Part shown: piece after piece, positions 52,426-61,332 of the stretch | Layout of the letters: each line of letters begins with the position of its first letter | Numbering within the stretch: the first letter of the stretch is position 1 | Source: an uncultured Saprospiraceae bacterium | GTDB lineage: Bacteria; Bacteroidota; Bacteroidia; Chitinophagales; Saprospiraceae | Direction: 5' to 3' | NCBI GenBank assembly: GCA_938028705.1 | Contig: CALIZI010000130.1 | Span: forward strand, 1 to 64,000 | Length of the DNA stretch: 64,000 bases | The notes under the pieces: model-generated | The model's input: the letters and a program-made list of their open reading frames with translations, nothing else | Database searches by the model: none | What the model was told of the DNA's origin: nothing | Translations under genes and position numbers: made by a program

Positions 52426-53187
52426 ATGAAAATCGTATCGTATAATGTCAATGGCATTCGTGCCGCTTTACGCAAGGGTTTTGCGGATTGGATGAAAAGT
52501 AATAATTTTGATGTCCTTTGTTTGCAGGAAACGAAGGCACGACCCGAACAGGTAGATGTGGGTATATTTGAGGCATTGGGCTATCATCATCATTGGGTAT
52601 CGGCAGAAAAAAAGGGATATAGCGGAGTCGCTATTTTTTCAAAAAATAAACCGGATAATATCGTAGAGGGCTGCGGTGCGGCGGAGTTTGACGCAGAAGG
52701 GCGTGTGATTCGGGCAGATTTTGGTGACTTGACGGTGGTGAATATTTACTTTCCTTCGGGTTCGGCGGGCGATGTGCGGCAAGCTGTAAAATATCGTTTT
52801 TTGGACTATATCTATCCTTGGGCAGAGCAATTGAAAAAGGAGCGTCCAAACCTCATTATTTTGGGAGATTATAATATCGCACATACCGAAATGGACATTC
52901 ATAATCCGAAAGGTAATAAGAATAATTCCGGTTTTTTGCCCGAAGAACGCGAATGGATGAGCAAGTGGTTTGAGCATGGATTTACGGATACTTTTCGCTA
53001 CCTCAATCCCGAACAAGTACAATACAGTTGGTGGAGCTACCGCGCCAATGCCCGTAATAATAACAAAGGTTGGCGTATTGATTACATCGCCGCTACCGAC
53101 AATCTCCAAGCCCGCCTTAAAGCCTGTCAACAACTCACCGAAGTTAAACACAGCGACCATTGTCCCGTCTTATTGGAACTAGTTTGA
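52426..53187 (+). CDS. xth: Exodeoxyribonuclease III
   Basis: 253 residues, class II AP endonuclease of the ExoIII family. The active site has N7 (SYNVNG), E35 (LCLQETK), Y near 102, the GDYNIAH motif (about 147-153) and the C-terminal SDHCPVLLEL (His near 243). It repairs abasic sites and removes 3'-blocking groups. The stop codon TGA is formed inside the left tip of the next palindrome (AGTTTGAATATCGAAGG), so the element landed exactly at the gene end. The upstream spacer is a different palindrome. No other repair gene adjoins; mfd and recR are elsewhere in the window. Confidence 0.96.
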   Translation: MKIVSYNVNGIRAALRKGFADWMKSNNFDVLCLQETKARPEQVDVGIFEALGYHHHWVSAEKKGYSGVAIFSKNKPDNIVEGCGAAEFDAEGRVIRADFGDLTVVNIYFPSGSAGDVRQAVKYRFLDYIYPWAEQLKKERPNLIILGDYNIAHTEMDIHNPKGNKNNSGFLPEEREWMSKWFEHGFTDTFRYLNPEQVQYSWWSYRANARNNNKGWRIDYIAATDNLQARLKACQQLTEVKHSDHCPVLLELV

Positions 53188-53255
53188 ATATCGAAGGAAG
53201 AACTCGCGGTAGGTTGGTTACTTCGACATTCGATATTCCTTGTTCGATATTCAAA
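53184..53255. repeat. AATATCGA-word palindrome (family copy 4)
   Basis: Left tip TTTGAATATCGAAGGAAGAA, right arm TTCGATATTCCTTGTTCGAT followed by ATTCAAA. Contains the family centre GAACTCGCGGTAGGTTGG. The first A/T triplets overlap the xth stop. Shortest copy of the family (72 bp). Confidence 0.85.
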
Positions 53256-53308
53256 TTATTCCCTGTTCAATATTCAACAATATATGAGGCTACTCGTAAA
53301 ATATAAAT

Positions 53309-53965
53309 ATGGAAAATGAAACAGCATATTACACCCCAAAAGAAGAGCGTGCAAATTATCTGACACATGGATTTGGTTTTGTATTGAGTCTGTTGGGTTT
53401 AGCGATGTTGGTCGAAAAAGGCTGGTCGCATCAAGATCCTTATGTGTTGCCCGGTGTGGTAATTTTTGGAATAGGTTTGATGTTCTGTTTTTTGAGTTCG
53501 ACGGTGTATCATTGGGTGCAAGAACCTAACTTAAAACGCCGACTTCGTCTGATAGACCACTTGTGTATTTACTTGCTGATTGGTGCTTCTTATACGCCTT
53601 TTGCACTAGTGAATTTGCGTGGCAACTGGGGGATTCCGGTGTTTTTTATGATTTGGGGATTGGCGATTTTTGGAAGTATTTTTAAAATCGCTATTCGTCA
53701 TCGTTTGCAATCATACCAAAAAATAGATGCCCTGATTTATGTCTTAATGGGTTGCTTTGCCTTACTGTTTATTGAGCCTGTGGTGACGCATATTCCGTCC
53801 GAAGGATTGTACTTGTTGATGTTCGGCGGGGCAGCTTATATCATTGGTGTTTTGTTTTATCTGAGCAACACAATTCCATATAATCATGCTATCTGGCATT
53901 TGTTTGTATTGACCGGTGGTGCGGCACATTTCGCGGCTGTTTGGGTGAGTGTTATGGTGTTGTAG
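53309..53965 (+). CDS. trhA: Hemolysin III family (PAQR) membrane protein
   Basis: 218 residues with seven membrane segments. The conserved zinc-binding set of the family is present: LTHGFGF (His 18-21), FLSSTVYHW (Ser/His near 69-74), LIDHLCIYLLIGASYTPF (Asp/His near 87) and the C-terminal HAIWHLFVLTGGAAHF (two His near 192-203). Bacterial TrhA proteins influence membrane fluidity and lipid homeostasis; haemolysis is not implied. The gene sits 54 bases after an AATATCGA palindrome. Single gene. Confidence 0.94.
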   Translation: MENETAYYTPKEERANYLTHGFGFVLSLLGLAMLVEKGWSHQDPYVLPGVVIFGIGLMFCFLSSTVYHWVQEPNLKRRLRLIDHLCIYLLIGASYTPFALVNLRGNWGIPVFFMIWGLAIFGSIFKIAIRHRLQSYQKIDALIYVLMGCFALLFIEPVVTHIPSEGLYLLMFGGAAYIIGVLFYLSNTIPYNHAIWHLFVLTGGAAHFAAVWVSVMVL

Positions 53966-54196
53966 TGTTGTGGTATGGTTGTGTTGTAGTTCTTAGTTTA
54001 TGAAATATGAATGTGGGAAGGGACTGTTCAATATTCTGTGTCACGCAGAGAACGCAGAGTTCGCAGAGAGTTGATTATCATACTTTTATGAATTTCGCAT
54101 CCTTCATTTAATCGAATAAGACACAGTTGAGTGAACATTCCCTGCGGGAATGCTCGGATTAGTCGAAACCACAACACTAAGAACTACAACACTCTT
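53966..54196. other. Gap with half-copy of the CGCAGAG repeat
   Basis: 54041-54068 (TCACGCAGAGAACGCAGAGT and on) is an isolated left arm of the CGCAGAG palindrome. Also a small hairpin CATTCCCTGCGGGAATG (54136-54152). No gene seen. Confidence 0.6.
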
Positions 54197-56971
54197 TCAC
54201 TCCACAATTTCCACAATTTTCATTTCTACCCGTTGGTTTTTCCGTCTGCCTTCATAGGTGGCATCGGAGGCGATGGGTTGGGTTTTGCCGTAGCCTCTGC
54301 TGCTCAGGCGGGTTTTATTGATGCCATTGTCCATAAAATAATTTGCCACCGCAGCGGAGCGACCTGTGGAGAGTTCGTTGGCAAATTCGTGGGTGCATAA
54401 GCCGTTGGTATGTCCGCTGATTTCGACGATGACCTTGGGATTTTGGTCGAGAAAGCGTAAGGCGCGATTGAGTTCGGAGTCGGATGTTTCTTTTAGTGTT
54501 GCTTCATTTACATTGAAATATACATTATTGAGTGGAATAATTTGACCGACTTCGATAGGGTATAAGGTCACGTCTTCCTGCAACTCCCGATAGGCGGGTT
54601 CGGCTTCTGGTTCGGGGGTGTTGAGGGCGATGTCGCGCTCGCGTTCTTTGGCTTGTTGACGCATTTTCTGCTGGACTTCTCGGCGCAATTTTGTTTCAAT
54701 TTCCTTTTTATAACGATAAGACATTTCCTCGCGCAATTCGGTTTTTATTTCATCGGCAAGTTGCTCGCGGAGGGCTTGTTCGATGTCGTCGCGCATGGCT
54801 TCGCGGAGTTCTTTTTCTATGGCTTCGCGCATTTCGCTCCGCAGGTCGTCTTTCACGCCGCCTTCCAAATCACGTTGCAATCGCTCGGTGACGCTCTCCT
54901 CCAATTCGGCACGAAGCTCGCGCTCAATGTCGTCTTTCATATCATCTTCAAGGGCTTCGCGGACTTCGCCGGAGAGGTCGTTTTCGAGTTCGGAGCGGAC
55001 ATCAGCCAAGAGTTCTTTTTGCAGTTCCAACCTGACTTCTTCTATCAAATCCTGCTCTACATTTTCACGAACCTCGGCTTGCAATTCTTCAAAAGAAGGC
55101 GTTTCTGTAACTTGTTCATTGCTGCCGACCATGTCTGCAATTTCATCGTCGCTTGCCCGTTTGGGCGTATAAGTCGATTTCGATTTTTTGAGTTTTGGTT
55201 CGGGTTTTGATGCGTATTTGGGTTCTTGTTTTGCTATTGGTTCCTCCTCTTTTTCGTCCTCATCTTCGTAGTACAAATGCTTGAATTTTCGTTTCATGGC
55301 AGCGAGTTCGGGGTCGTCCTCTTGCTCGGCTACACTCTTGGGTTGCATGGCGGCATACTTGCGTTCCAATGCCCGTAGTCGCGGGTCTTCTTCGATGCGC
55401 CGCTTGTATCTTATGGTGATTTTTTCGGGTTTAGCGGTCATGGCGTTTTCGTCGCGTTCTTCTTCTATGGTTTCAATTTCGTACTCGACAGAAAGCAATT
55501 TTTGTTTTAAAGTCTCCAATTCGGGCGAGTCTTTTTTGGCATCGCGCCGCGCCATTCTTTTGACTTTTCGGGGTATTTTTATTTCTTCCAAAATCTTAGG
55601 GTCATTGCCGTCATAATCAATTTCTTCATAGACCACTTCTGTCTTTTTTTCTTCTCTTACCGAAAAATAACCCGGGATTTCGGGAACTTCATCTTCTGTA
55701 TCTTCATCTAAAATAATCACGACTTGCTCCTCAATTTCGGGTGTGGGCGCGAGTTTTTTTGAATTGTTCTGCTTATCAATTTCTTTCGTTTCAGAAGGTC
55801 GCACTGCCGTAGTAGATTCTATTTCGCGGGGTTTTCTTTTCATGGTAATGTCGAGTTTGACCTGCTCGTCTTTCTTTTCTTCTACCTCTTTTCTTTTCAT
55901 TGTAATATTTAGGTGAGTCGGCTCTTCTTTTTTCTCCTCCTCTTCCTTTTTCAGTGTAATATTCAGATGAACAGGGTCGGGTTTCTTTTCCGGCAATTTT
56001 TTCATTTTAAAATTAATGACCGTTACAGGTTTTGGTCGTACTTCGCGTGGCAATTCTATTTTATATAAATTTGACATCAGACTTCGCTCACCTACATCTG
56101 ATGAAAAATAAGCATATTCGCCCGATGCGGGAATGGTATAGTTGTAGTCGTTGCCTTTTGTGTTAATGTTTTCTCCGAGATTGACGGGTTCGCTCCACTT
56201 GGTCCAAGTATTATCCAAGCGGCGGCTCATAAATACATCGTAACCGCCATATCCGGGATGTCCCATAGAGGAAAAATAAAGGGTTTTGTTATCGGCAGCA
56301 ATGAATACACTCGCCTCTTCCGATTTAGAATTAATCGTCTTGCCCATATTGACGGGTTCTGTCCATTCGTCACCTTTTTTCAAAAAAGAAACATACAAAT
56401 CGCGTCCGCCAACCGTCTTGCTACGCTCCACTGCCATGACGAGGACATCGCCTTTTACATTGACATGATAACCGACAAATTTGCTGCGATTGTACATATT
56501 CGGGATTTTGAGTGCCTTGGGTTTTGACCAACCCATGCCTGTTTTTTGGGTGTACGAAACACCGTCTTTTTGAGTCTTGTATTTGTTGGCAAGGTAGAGC
56601 GTTTTGCCGTCGGCACTGACGGCAATGACGAAGTTGTGGCTGTCATCATTAAGTGGTGCGCCGATGTTTTTGGCTCTGCTCCAATCGCCATTCGGCTGTC
56701 GGCGACTGACCCAAATATCGTCTTTAAATTTTTCGTAAGTGTCTTTTTCGCGCTCGTCGGGGGTGTTGCCCGGATGGTATTTTCTGGCAAAATACAGCGT
56801 GCGTCCGTCAGGCGAAATAATCGGCAATCGCTCGGCGTATATGGAGTTGACATTATCGCTCAATTTCTCGACAGGCATGACCGCGTCGGTGTAGGGTATG
56901 GTGTTGATTTGTTGGGCGGTGAGGGTGAGAGAAAGTATCAGTAGGGGGAGAATTATAAGTAAGTTTTTCAT
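54197..56971 (-). CDS. OmpA-family protein with PD40 beta-propeller and 12-residue helical repeats
   Basis: 924 residues. Signal peptide 1-19 (SLTLTAQ); PD40/WD40-like propeller blades about 45-310 (GRTLYFARK, KTLYLANK, KTLYFSSMGHPGYGGYDVF); then three imperfect ~18-residue repeats HLNITLKK/THLNITMKRK/VKLDITMKRK (about 330-385); a charged linker; eleven exact-length 12-residue helical repeats at 634-765 (VRSELENDLSGE, IEKELREAMRDD and so on); and an OmpA C-terminal peptidoglycan-binding domain (about 815-924: IPLNNVYFNVNEATL, SGHTNGLCTH, RLSSRGYGKTQP). Propeller plus OmpA resembles PorE of the T9SS, so an outer-membrane anchor role is plausible. Solitary gene; the repeats are distinctive. Confidence 0.92.
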   Translation of the reverse strand: MKNLLIILPLLILSLTLTAQQINTIPYTDAVMPVEKLSDNVNSIYAERLPIISPDGRTLYFARKYHPGNTPDEREKDTYEKFKDDIWVSRRQPNGDWSRAKNIGAPLNDDSHNFVIAVSADGKTLYLANKYKTQKDGVSYTQKTGMGWSKPKALKIPNMYNRSKFVGYHVNVKGDVLVMAVERSKTVGGRDLYVSFLKKGDEWTEPVNMGKTINSKSEEASVFIAADNKTLYFSSMGHPGYGGYDVFMSRRLDNTWTKWSEPVNLGENINTKGNDYNYTIPASGEYAYFSSDVGERSLMSNLYKIELPREVRPKPVTVINFKMKKLPEKKPDPVHLNITLKKEEEEKKEEPTHLNITMKRKEVEEKKDEQVKLDITMKRKPREIESTTAVRPSETKEIDKQNNSKKLAPTPEIEEQVVIILDEDTEDEVPEIPGYFSVREEKKTEVVYEEIDYDGNDPKILEEIKIPRKVKRMARRDAKKDSPELETLKQKLLSVEYEIETIEEERDENAMTAKPEKITIRYKRRIEEDPRLRALERKYAAMQPKSVAEQEDDPELAAMKRKFKHLYYEDEDEKEEEPIAKQEPKYASKPEPKLKKSKSTYTPKRASDDEIADMVGSNEQVTETPSFEELQAEVRENVEQDLIEEVRLELQKELLADVRSELENDLSGEVREALEDDMKDDIERELRAELEESVTERLQRDLEGGVKDDLRSEMREAIEKELREAMRDDIEQALREQLADEIKTELREEMSYRYKKEIETKLRREVQQKMRQQAKERERDIALNTPEPEAEPAYRELQEDVTLYPIEVGQIIPLNNVYFNVNEATLKETSDSELNRALRFLDQNPKVIVEISGHTNGLCTHEFANELSTGRSAAVANYFMDNGINKTRLSSRGYGKTQPIASDATYEGRRKNQRVEMKIVEIVE

Positions 56972-57068
56972 TATCTAAATTTGTTTGCTACAATTTACGA
57001 ACTTTTTTTTAAACATGATGATTTAAACATAATGTAGCTCTACTCTATTAAACTTTTCAACGGCTTAT

Positions 57069-57506
57069 TTAAGTATTTTTCTTCTCTGTTTTCCAAAATT
57101 CATGTTCTTTATCAAGGAAAACGATTTGAAAAATATTTTCGTCGAAATATCCGATAATGCGTTCCTTGCCTTGTATGCGTATGGATGCCCACTTTACTCC
57201 TTCAGGTACATGCTTGGGATGTGTGAAGCCCGAATTTGGCGGAAAATCTACTTTGGTATATATTTTTATAATTTGTTGTTGGAGAGCTTGTGCCACAGTG
57301 AGTTGACTAATACCTGCCAATTTTTCACAAGCATTAGCAAGGAGTTCTTCGACTTCCCATTCTTTGAAAGTCTGCCCCTGACTTCTATCGAAATCCTTGA
57401 AACTAAAGGCAATTAAAGGCTCTCTTACGCCGGATTTATCCTCTAAATCTTTTGGTTTCCGACTATACGATGAGGCTTTTCTTGGTTTAAATCTTTTCCT
57501 CGCCAT
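57069..57506 (-). CDS. Small protein coupled to an AAA ATPase; possible RelE-fold effector
   Basis: 145 residues. The N-terminal ~30 residues are Lys/Arg/Ser-rich; a helix (FKEWEVEELLANACEKLAG) and then a beta-rich end with GFTHPKHVPEGVKWASIRI and GKERIIGYFDENIFQIVFLD plus KEHEFW follow. The last part resembles strand-turn-strand plus aromatic tail of RelE/ParE-like RNase folds, though no catalytic Arg/His/Lys set can be assigned with confidence. The start lies 20 bases inside the ATPase gene, so translation is coupled. I infer the effector of a two-gene defence or conflict module. Confidence 0.72.
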   Translation of the reverse strand: MARKRFKPRKASSYSRKPKDLEDKSGVREPLIAFSFKDFDRSQGQTFKEWEVEELLANACEKLAGISQLTVAQALQQQIIKIYTKVDFPPNSGFTHPKHVPEGVKWASIRIQGKERIIGYFDENIFQIVFLDKEHEFWKTEKKNT

Positions 57507-58731
57507 ATAGTAGTGCGTTTAGTTTTTCATTGTGTTCAAAATAGGGAACTGCTCCATATTTTCCGATAGTATAATTTTTGTCAAAGGCTGATTTTTTACG
57601 GACTTTTTCACTTTTAAAATCACCTAATGAATATAATTCGGAAGCCCCAAATTGATTTTTTTCGATAAACCATATTTGGTCTCTTCTGAAATAATCTTTG
57701 GATAAAATATTGGTATCATGAACAACAAAAATGAGTTGTGCATTGAGGTGATTGGTGGCATGAAAAAACCGAATAAGTTGCTTCATCAGATTGGTATGTA
57801 AGCGCGAATCTAGTTCATCTACCACTAATATTTTACTATTTCTTAATGTATCGTACCAAGGACCTAAAAGGTAAATCAATTTTTTAGTTCCTTCCGATTC
57901 TTGGTGGTCAAAATTGAAGGGTACGGTATCAATAAGTAGATTATTTTCGCCATATTTTCTGTGCCATGTAACGATTCGGTTTCTTTTTGTTTGCCGTGAG
58001 GTTTCTTCCTCAACTGTTGTGAGTTTTGAAATTTCTAGAAAACGAATAAAAGAATTGACCCATTTTTGAAAATCTTTGTCCCCTTTCAATTTCTCTATAG
58101 TGTATTTTCTATAGGTCTTGTCATCAATACCGTTGATGATATTCAGATTTTTGAACCAATCAATGACCCGATTGGAAATTTGCCCGTTAAATTGAGCAAT
58201 GAGGGTCAAAAAGAGGACGTTATTTTTTGTTTTGGATTCGAGATTTAAACCCTCTTGAAAAGATGATTTATTAATATAATATTCGTTTTTATTTCTTGTA
58301 AAAAGGGGAACTTCTTTTGACGTAGTGTGAAATAGCCACTCAGAAATCACCTCGTTTTCTTCCACTTCAAATCCATATCTGTATTTTACTGACCCTACGA
58401 AAAACACCACTTCAAATGAGGTAGGCAATACATCCGATTTGGTACTTAAAAGAAACTTTGTCAGAGGAATTTTCTTATCATTATTTTCCAATAGCGCATC
58501 TCTGAATGAATTCAAAACAAACCCTCTCATAAAACCAACCGCCCTAATCAAATTACTTTTTCCACTTGCATTGTTTCCATAAATGACAGAAGATTTTAAT
58601 AGTTTTAGTTTGCTATTTATTTTAATAATATTATCATTTTCATGTTCTTTGAAAGATTTTACACCAATCATTGATAGCGTTGTATCATCCTTAAAAGAAA
58701 GAAAATTACTGACATTAAACTCAATTAGCAT
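57487..58731 (-). CDS. AAA_15-type ATPase of a two-gene module
   Basis: 414 residues from the ATG at 58731 (MLIEFNVSNFLSFKD, the usual opening of these ATPases); the frame extends to 58848 but only through unrelated AT-rich DNA. Walker A is GNNASGKS (52-59), Walker B ILVVDELDSRLH (near 298), and the switch His VVHDTNIL (near 336). The inserted region (about 130-260) is helical. Close in architecture to AbiLi/RloA-like and other phage-defence ATPases. Its 3' end overlaps the small protein gene by 20 bases. A palindrome (58829-58923) lies in its upstream region. Confidence 0.9.
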   Translation of the reverse strand: MLIEFNVSNFLSFKDDTTLSMIGVKSFKEHENDNIIKINSKLKLLKSSVIYGNNASGKSNLIRAVGFMRGFVLNSFRDALLENNDKKIPLTKFLLSTKSDVLPTSFEVVFFVGSVKYRYGFEVEENEVISEWLFHTTSKEVPLFTRNKNEYYINKSSFQEGLNLESKTKNNVLFLTLIAQFNGQISNRVIDWFKNLNIINGIDDKTYRKYTIEKLKGDKDFQKWVNSFIRFLEISKLTTVEEETSRQTKRNRIVTWHRKYGENNLLIDTVPFNFDHQESEGTKKLIYLLGPWYDTLRNSKILVVDELDSRLHTNLMKQLIRFFHATNHLNAQLIFVVHDTNILSKDYFRRDQIWFIEKNQFGASELYSLGDFKSEKVRKKSAFDKNYTIGKYGAVPYFEHNEKLNALLYGEEKI

Positions 58732-58828
58732 AGTTATAAATTTGATAACAAAGGTATTACTTTTTACAACAAAACGCAAATTTCGAAAAAAAAGTTCAAA
58801 ATTTGCGTTTTGTAATTGCAAAAAATAA

Positions 58829-58923
58829 AAAAACAAGCAGAGAACCAACGTTGCCTGACCGAATATTGCGCCTCCGCCTTTTGGTACGCACTATTCTTAT
58901 CGTTGGATTCTCTGCCTGTTTTG
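58829..58923. repeat. Palindrome ACAAGCAGAGAACCAACG
   Basis: Left AAAACAAGCAGAGAACCAAC, right CGTTGGATTCTCTGCCTGTT, about 20 of 22 paired; the loop holds CCTCCGCCTTTTGGTACGCA. Lies between the ATPase start and the end of the following minus-strand gene. Confidence 0.8.
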
Positions 58924-58948
58924 TACAAGGAAGATGTTTGTGTTACGG

Positions 58949-60103
58949 TTAAATTTCGGTAAAAAACTGCCCGTCTTCCGCCAGAGGGTCGAGCGGAAGC
59001 GGACGGTCGGGGTTATCGGGGTCGGGTGCAATTAAGGATTTGAGGATGCACAAGACTGAGGTTTTGCCTTTTATGAGTATTGCAGGGGCTGTCGTGCCAT
59101 CCCCGAAAGTGTGTTCGATATATTTGTACTGCCAGCGGAAGTCTTCTAAGGGGATATTGAGTTCGCCTAGCCTTTCAAGGAGTTCGACCTGATGATGCAG
59201 GAAGTTTTCTTTGGCTTTATTGGTCTCCAATACGGGGCGGTCTGCTTTGCTGGGAAATGCCACTACCCAATTGACGGGAACATTGAAAAAATAGTGGTAG
59301 CTGTCGCCTGCAAAACGCGGTTGAGTACGCTTGAGAGCGTCGTAAAAATAGACTTCTGCTTCGGGGTATTTTTCTTCTAATTGTTGGGTCAGGCGAATGT
59401 CGTGCGGGCGGTAGCCTGTTCTGAAATGGGTCGTCCAATATTCGCTCAGGTAGCGTTCTGTGCCTTCTTCGGTGGTGTTGTAATGAATGAAATATTTGGA
59501 AGAGCGTACACGAGGACTACCTGCCGATTCGCCGCCAAAAGCAAGGCTGACAGCTTCAAGCAATTCCTCATTTTTACCTAAGGCGCAGGCGTGTATGAGC
59601 AACTCGGTTTGAGCATCAATGGCGGTTTCGGGCAAAGGTTCAAAATGCCCTTCGTCAATGGCTGCATAGATACTCGCGGCAGTGGCTCGCTCGCCATTGG
59701 GCAATACGCTGACGCTCATGCCTGTCCACTCATTGCTATGCACGACGAGGTTGATGGTTCCCCAAGTGCCTTGTGCGTGTTGGGTGAGGTAGTCGCGGAC
59801 TTCTTTGAGGGAACGCAAGTGGGTGATGAGCCACTCAGTCTTGGCTTCGGGGTGTGTGCGGTAGTAGTTTTCTGCCTGTGTGTAGTAGGGATTGTCAGGG
59901 TCATTATCTTCTCCCATGATGAAGGTGATGTCGGGGCGGGGTGTAGTTTTTTGTGCCAATTGTGTAGTAGGAAAATCTTGTTCGGGTGTATTGTGTACAA
60001 ATACAGGCGTAGCAACGGCTTTGCGCTCGGCAGTGGTTTTGCCAATGAAGATGACTGTGCTAATGGTCAATAAGATGATGGATAAGATTGTGATATTTTT
60101 CAT
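58949..60103 (-). CDS. Secreted protein with possible His/Cys-dyad (caspase-like) domain
   Basis: 384 residues from ATG 60103 (MKNITILSIILL); a frame to 60148 adds 15 residues before the signal peptide and is rejected. Signal peptide about 1-22. The segments INLVVHSNEWTGMSV (His) and, about 55 residues later, TELLIHACALGKN (Cys) have the spacing and hydrophobic strands of clan CD peptidase or DUF4347-like domains (LSHG...GCxxG), with GGESAGSPRVRSS after the Cys. The C-terminal half is unrecognised; it ends DPDNPDRPLPLDPLAEDG. Assignment to clan CD is a shape-based guess. Confidence 0.65.
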   Translation of the reverse strand: MKNITILSIILLTISTVIFIGKTTAERKAVATPVFVHNTPEQDFPTTQLAQKTTPRPDITFIMGEDNDPDNPYYTQAENYYRTHPEAKTEWLITHLRSLKEVRDYLTQHAQGTWGTINLVVHSNEWTGMSVSVLPNGERATAASIYAAIDEGHFEPLPETAIDAQTELLIHACALGKNEELLEAVSLAFGGESAGSPRVRSSKYFIHYNTTEEGTERYLSEYWTTHFRTGYRPHDIRLTQQLEEKYPEAEVYFYDALKRTQPRFAGDSYHYFFNVPVNWVVAFPSKADRPVLETNKAKENFLHHQVELLERLGELNIPLEDFRWQYKYIEHTFGDGTTAPAILIKGKTSVLCILKSLIAPDPDNPDRPLPLDPLAEDGQFFTEI

Positions 60104-60584
60104 AACTAAGCTCAATGAGTGAATGTTGAATGAATCGTTGTTTATCAATTCGATTGCAAGTTATGATGGTTTGTACTTTATTGAATTGGGTTTTTAGTAT
60201 TCGTTGGGCTTGAATGAGTATTCGTAGGGGAGTAGAGAGTGAAGAGTGTGAGAGTAAAGAGTATTGGGTTTGCTCCCTTGCGGTCGTGGGCAGCTAAAGA
60301 CAGCCCGTACTAGTTATGCCGAGAGAGATATTCTGCGTATCCACATATTTAGCGCAGGAGTGGAAAACGGAATGAGGACGTGAAAGCGATAATGGACGGA
60401 CTTCGTATCACTGGAGGTGGAATACTGCGGAGGGTATCTTGCGAGGAAGCCAAGAAGCAAGCGTTTTTAAAATAAAAAAAATACCTCTGTTAGTTCATAG
60501 TTTTTGGTTCATGGTTCATAGTCAGGAAATCCGAAAAATTATTGTCAATTAATTTTTTAATTATGGCTTTTTCATAAAAAAACG
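60104..60584. other. Intergenic region with repeat copies
   Basis: No gene. Contains GAGAGT words (60225-60262), the GGGCAGCTAAAGACAGCCC hairpin with CGTACTA (60289-60312) and the inverted TTTATTTTAAAAA element (60313-60500), then GTTCATAG words (60490-60522). Confidence 0.6.
60313..60500. repeat. Inverted third copy of the TTTATTTTAAAAATGC family
   Basis: Read on the minus strand it carries CTAACAGAGGTATTTTTTTA, TTTTAAAAACGCTTGCTTC, GATACGAAGT and GCTAAATATGTGGATACGCA then GAATAT, in the same order as 38155-38330 and 41998-42180. Confidence 0.75.
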
Positions 60585-61190
60585 TTACTGCCCGTAGGGT
60601 CGGCGGGAGGCGATGGAGCGTCCGAGTGTGAGTTCGTCGGCGTATTCGAGTTCGCCGCCGAAGGAGATGCCGCGTGCGAGGGTGGTGATGTTGGCGGGAA
60701 ATTCGGCGAGTTGTTTGGCGAGGTAAAATATGGTGGTTTCGCCGTCGATGGTGGGGCTGATTGCCATGATGATTTCTTTGACTTCACCTTTTTGGACGCG
60801 CTCTATGAGGGTGCTGATGTTGAGTTCGGCGGGTCCGATGCCTTCGATGGGCGAAATGACTCCGCCGAGGATGTGAAAGAGACCGCGATATTGGTTGGTG
60901 TTTTCGATTGCCATGACATCGCGCAGGCTTTCGACGACGCAGATGAGGGAGTGGTCGCGTGCCTTATCGCTACAGATAGAGCATACGGGCTGGTCGGAAA
61001 TGTTGTGACAAGTGCTGCAAAATTGTATGTTGTTTCGCATTTTGAGAATGGGTTCGCAGAGGAGTTCGGTGGTCTCGGCGGGCATGTTGAGCAGGTGCAG
61101 GGTGAGCCGCAAGGCGGTTTTTTTGCCTATACCCGGTAGTGACGCAAAGGAGTTGACGGAGTCTTCGATGAGTTTGGATGAAAAATTCAT
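60585..61190 (-). CDS. recR: Recombination mediator RecR
   Basis: 201 residues, standard length. N-terminal helix-hairpin-helix (SFASLPGIGKKTALRL, 14-29), C4 zinc finger (C58, C61, C70, C73: CSTCHNISDQPVCSIC), TOPRIM domain (LICVVESLRDVMAIENT, 82-98; GGVISPIEGIGP) and the Walker-like C-terminal part (RGISFGGELEYADELTLGRS). It works with RecO and RecF to load RecA on SSB-coated DNA. The usual neighbour dnaX/ybaB is absent here; flanking genes are unrelated. Confidence 0.97.
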   Translation of the reverse strand: MNFSSKLIEDSVNSFASLPGIGKKTALRLTLHLLNMPAETTELLCEPILKMRNNIQFCSTCHNISDQPVCSICSDKARDHSLICVVESLRDVMAIENTNQYRGLFHILGGVISPIEGIGPAELNISTLIERVQKGEVKEIIMAISPTIDGETTIFYLAKQLAEFPANITTLARGISFGGELEYADELTLGRSIASRRPYGQ

Positions 61191-61250
61191 ATTTAGTCCA
61201 TAGTTGATAGTCGATAGACTATATTTATTTCGAGGCTCAAAATTAGTATA

Positions 61251-61287
61251 AAAAAACGGTGTATCAAATTATGTTGATACACCGTTT
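61251..61287 (-). terminator. Intrinsic terminator of the RND-adaptor gene
   Basis: Stem AAACGGTGTATCAA (61254-61267), loop ATTATG, TTGATACACCGTTT; read on the minus strand it is followed by a T7 run and lies 45 bases after the stop. Confidence 0.88.
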
Positions 61288-61332
61288 ATATTCAGTGGAG
61301 TAAGATTGACCTGTATAAGTGTCAGATCAGCA

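Noticed and set aside
54653-55210. 185-codon plus-strand frame opposite the 12-residue repeats
   Set aside because: It arises from the regular 36-bp repeats of the OmpA/PD40 gene; Phe-rich with no real features.
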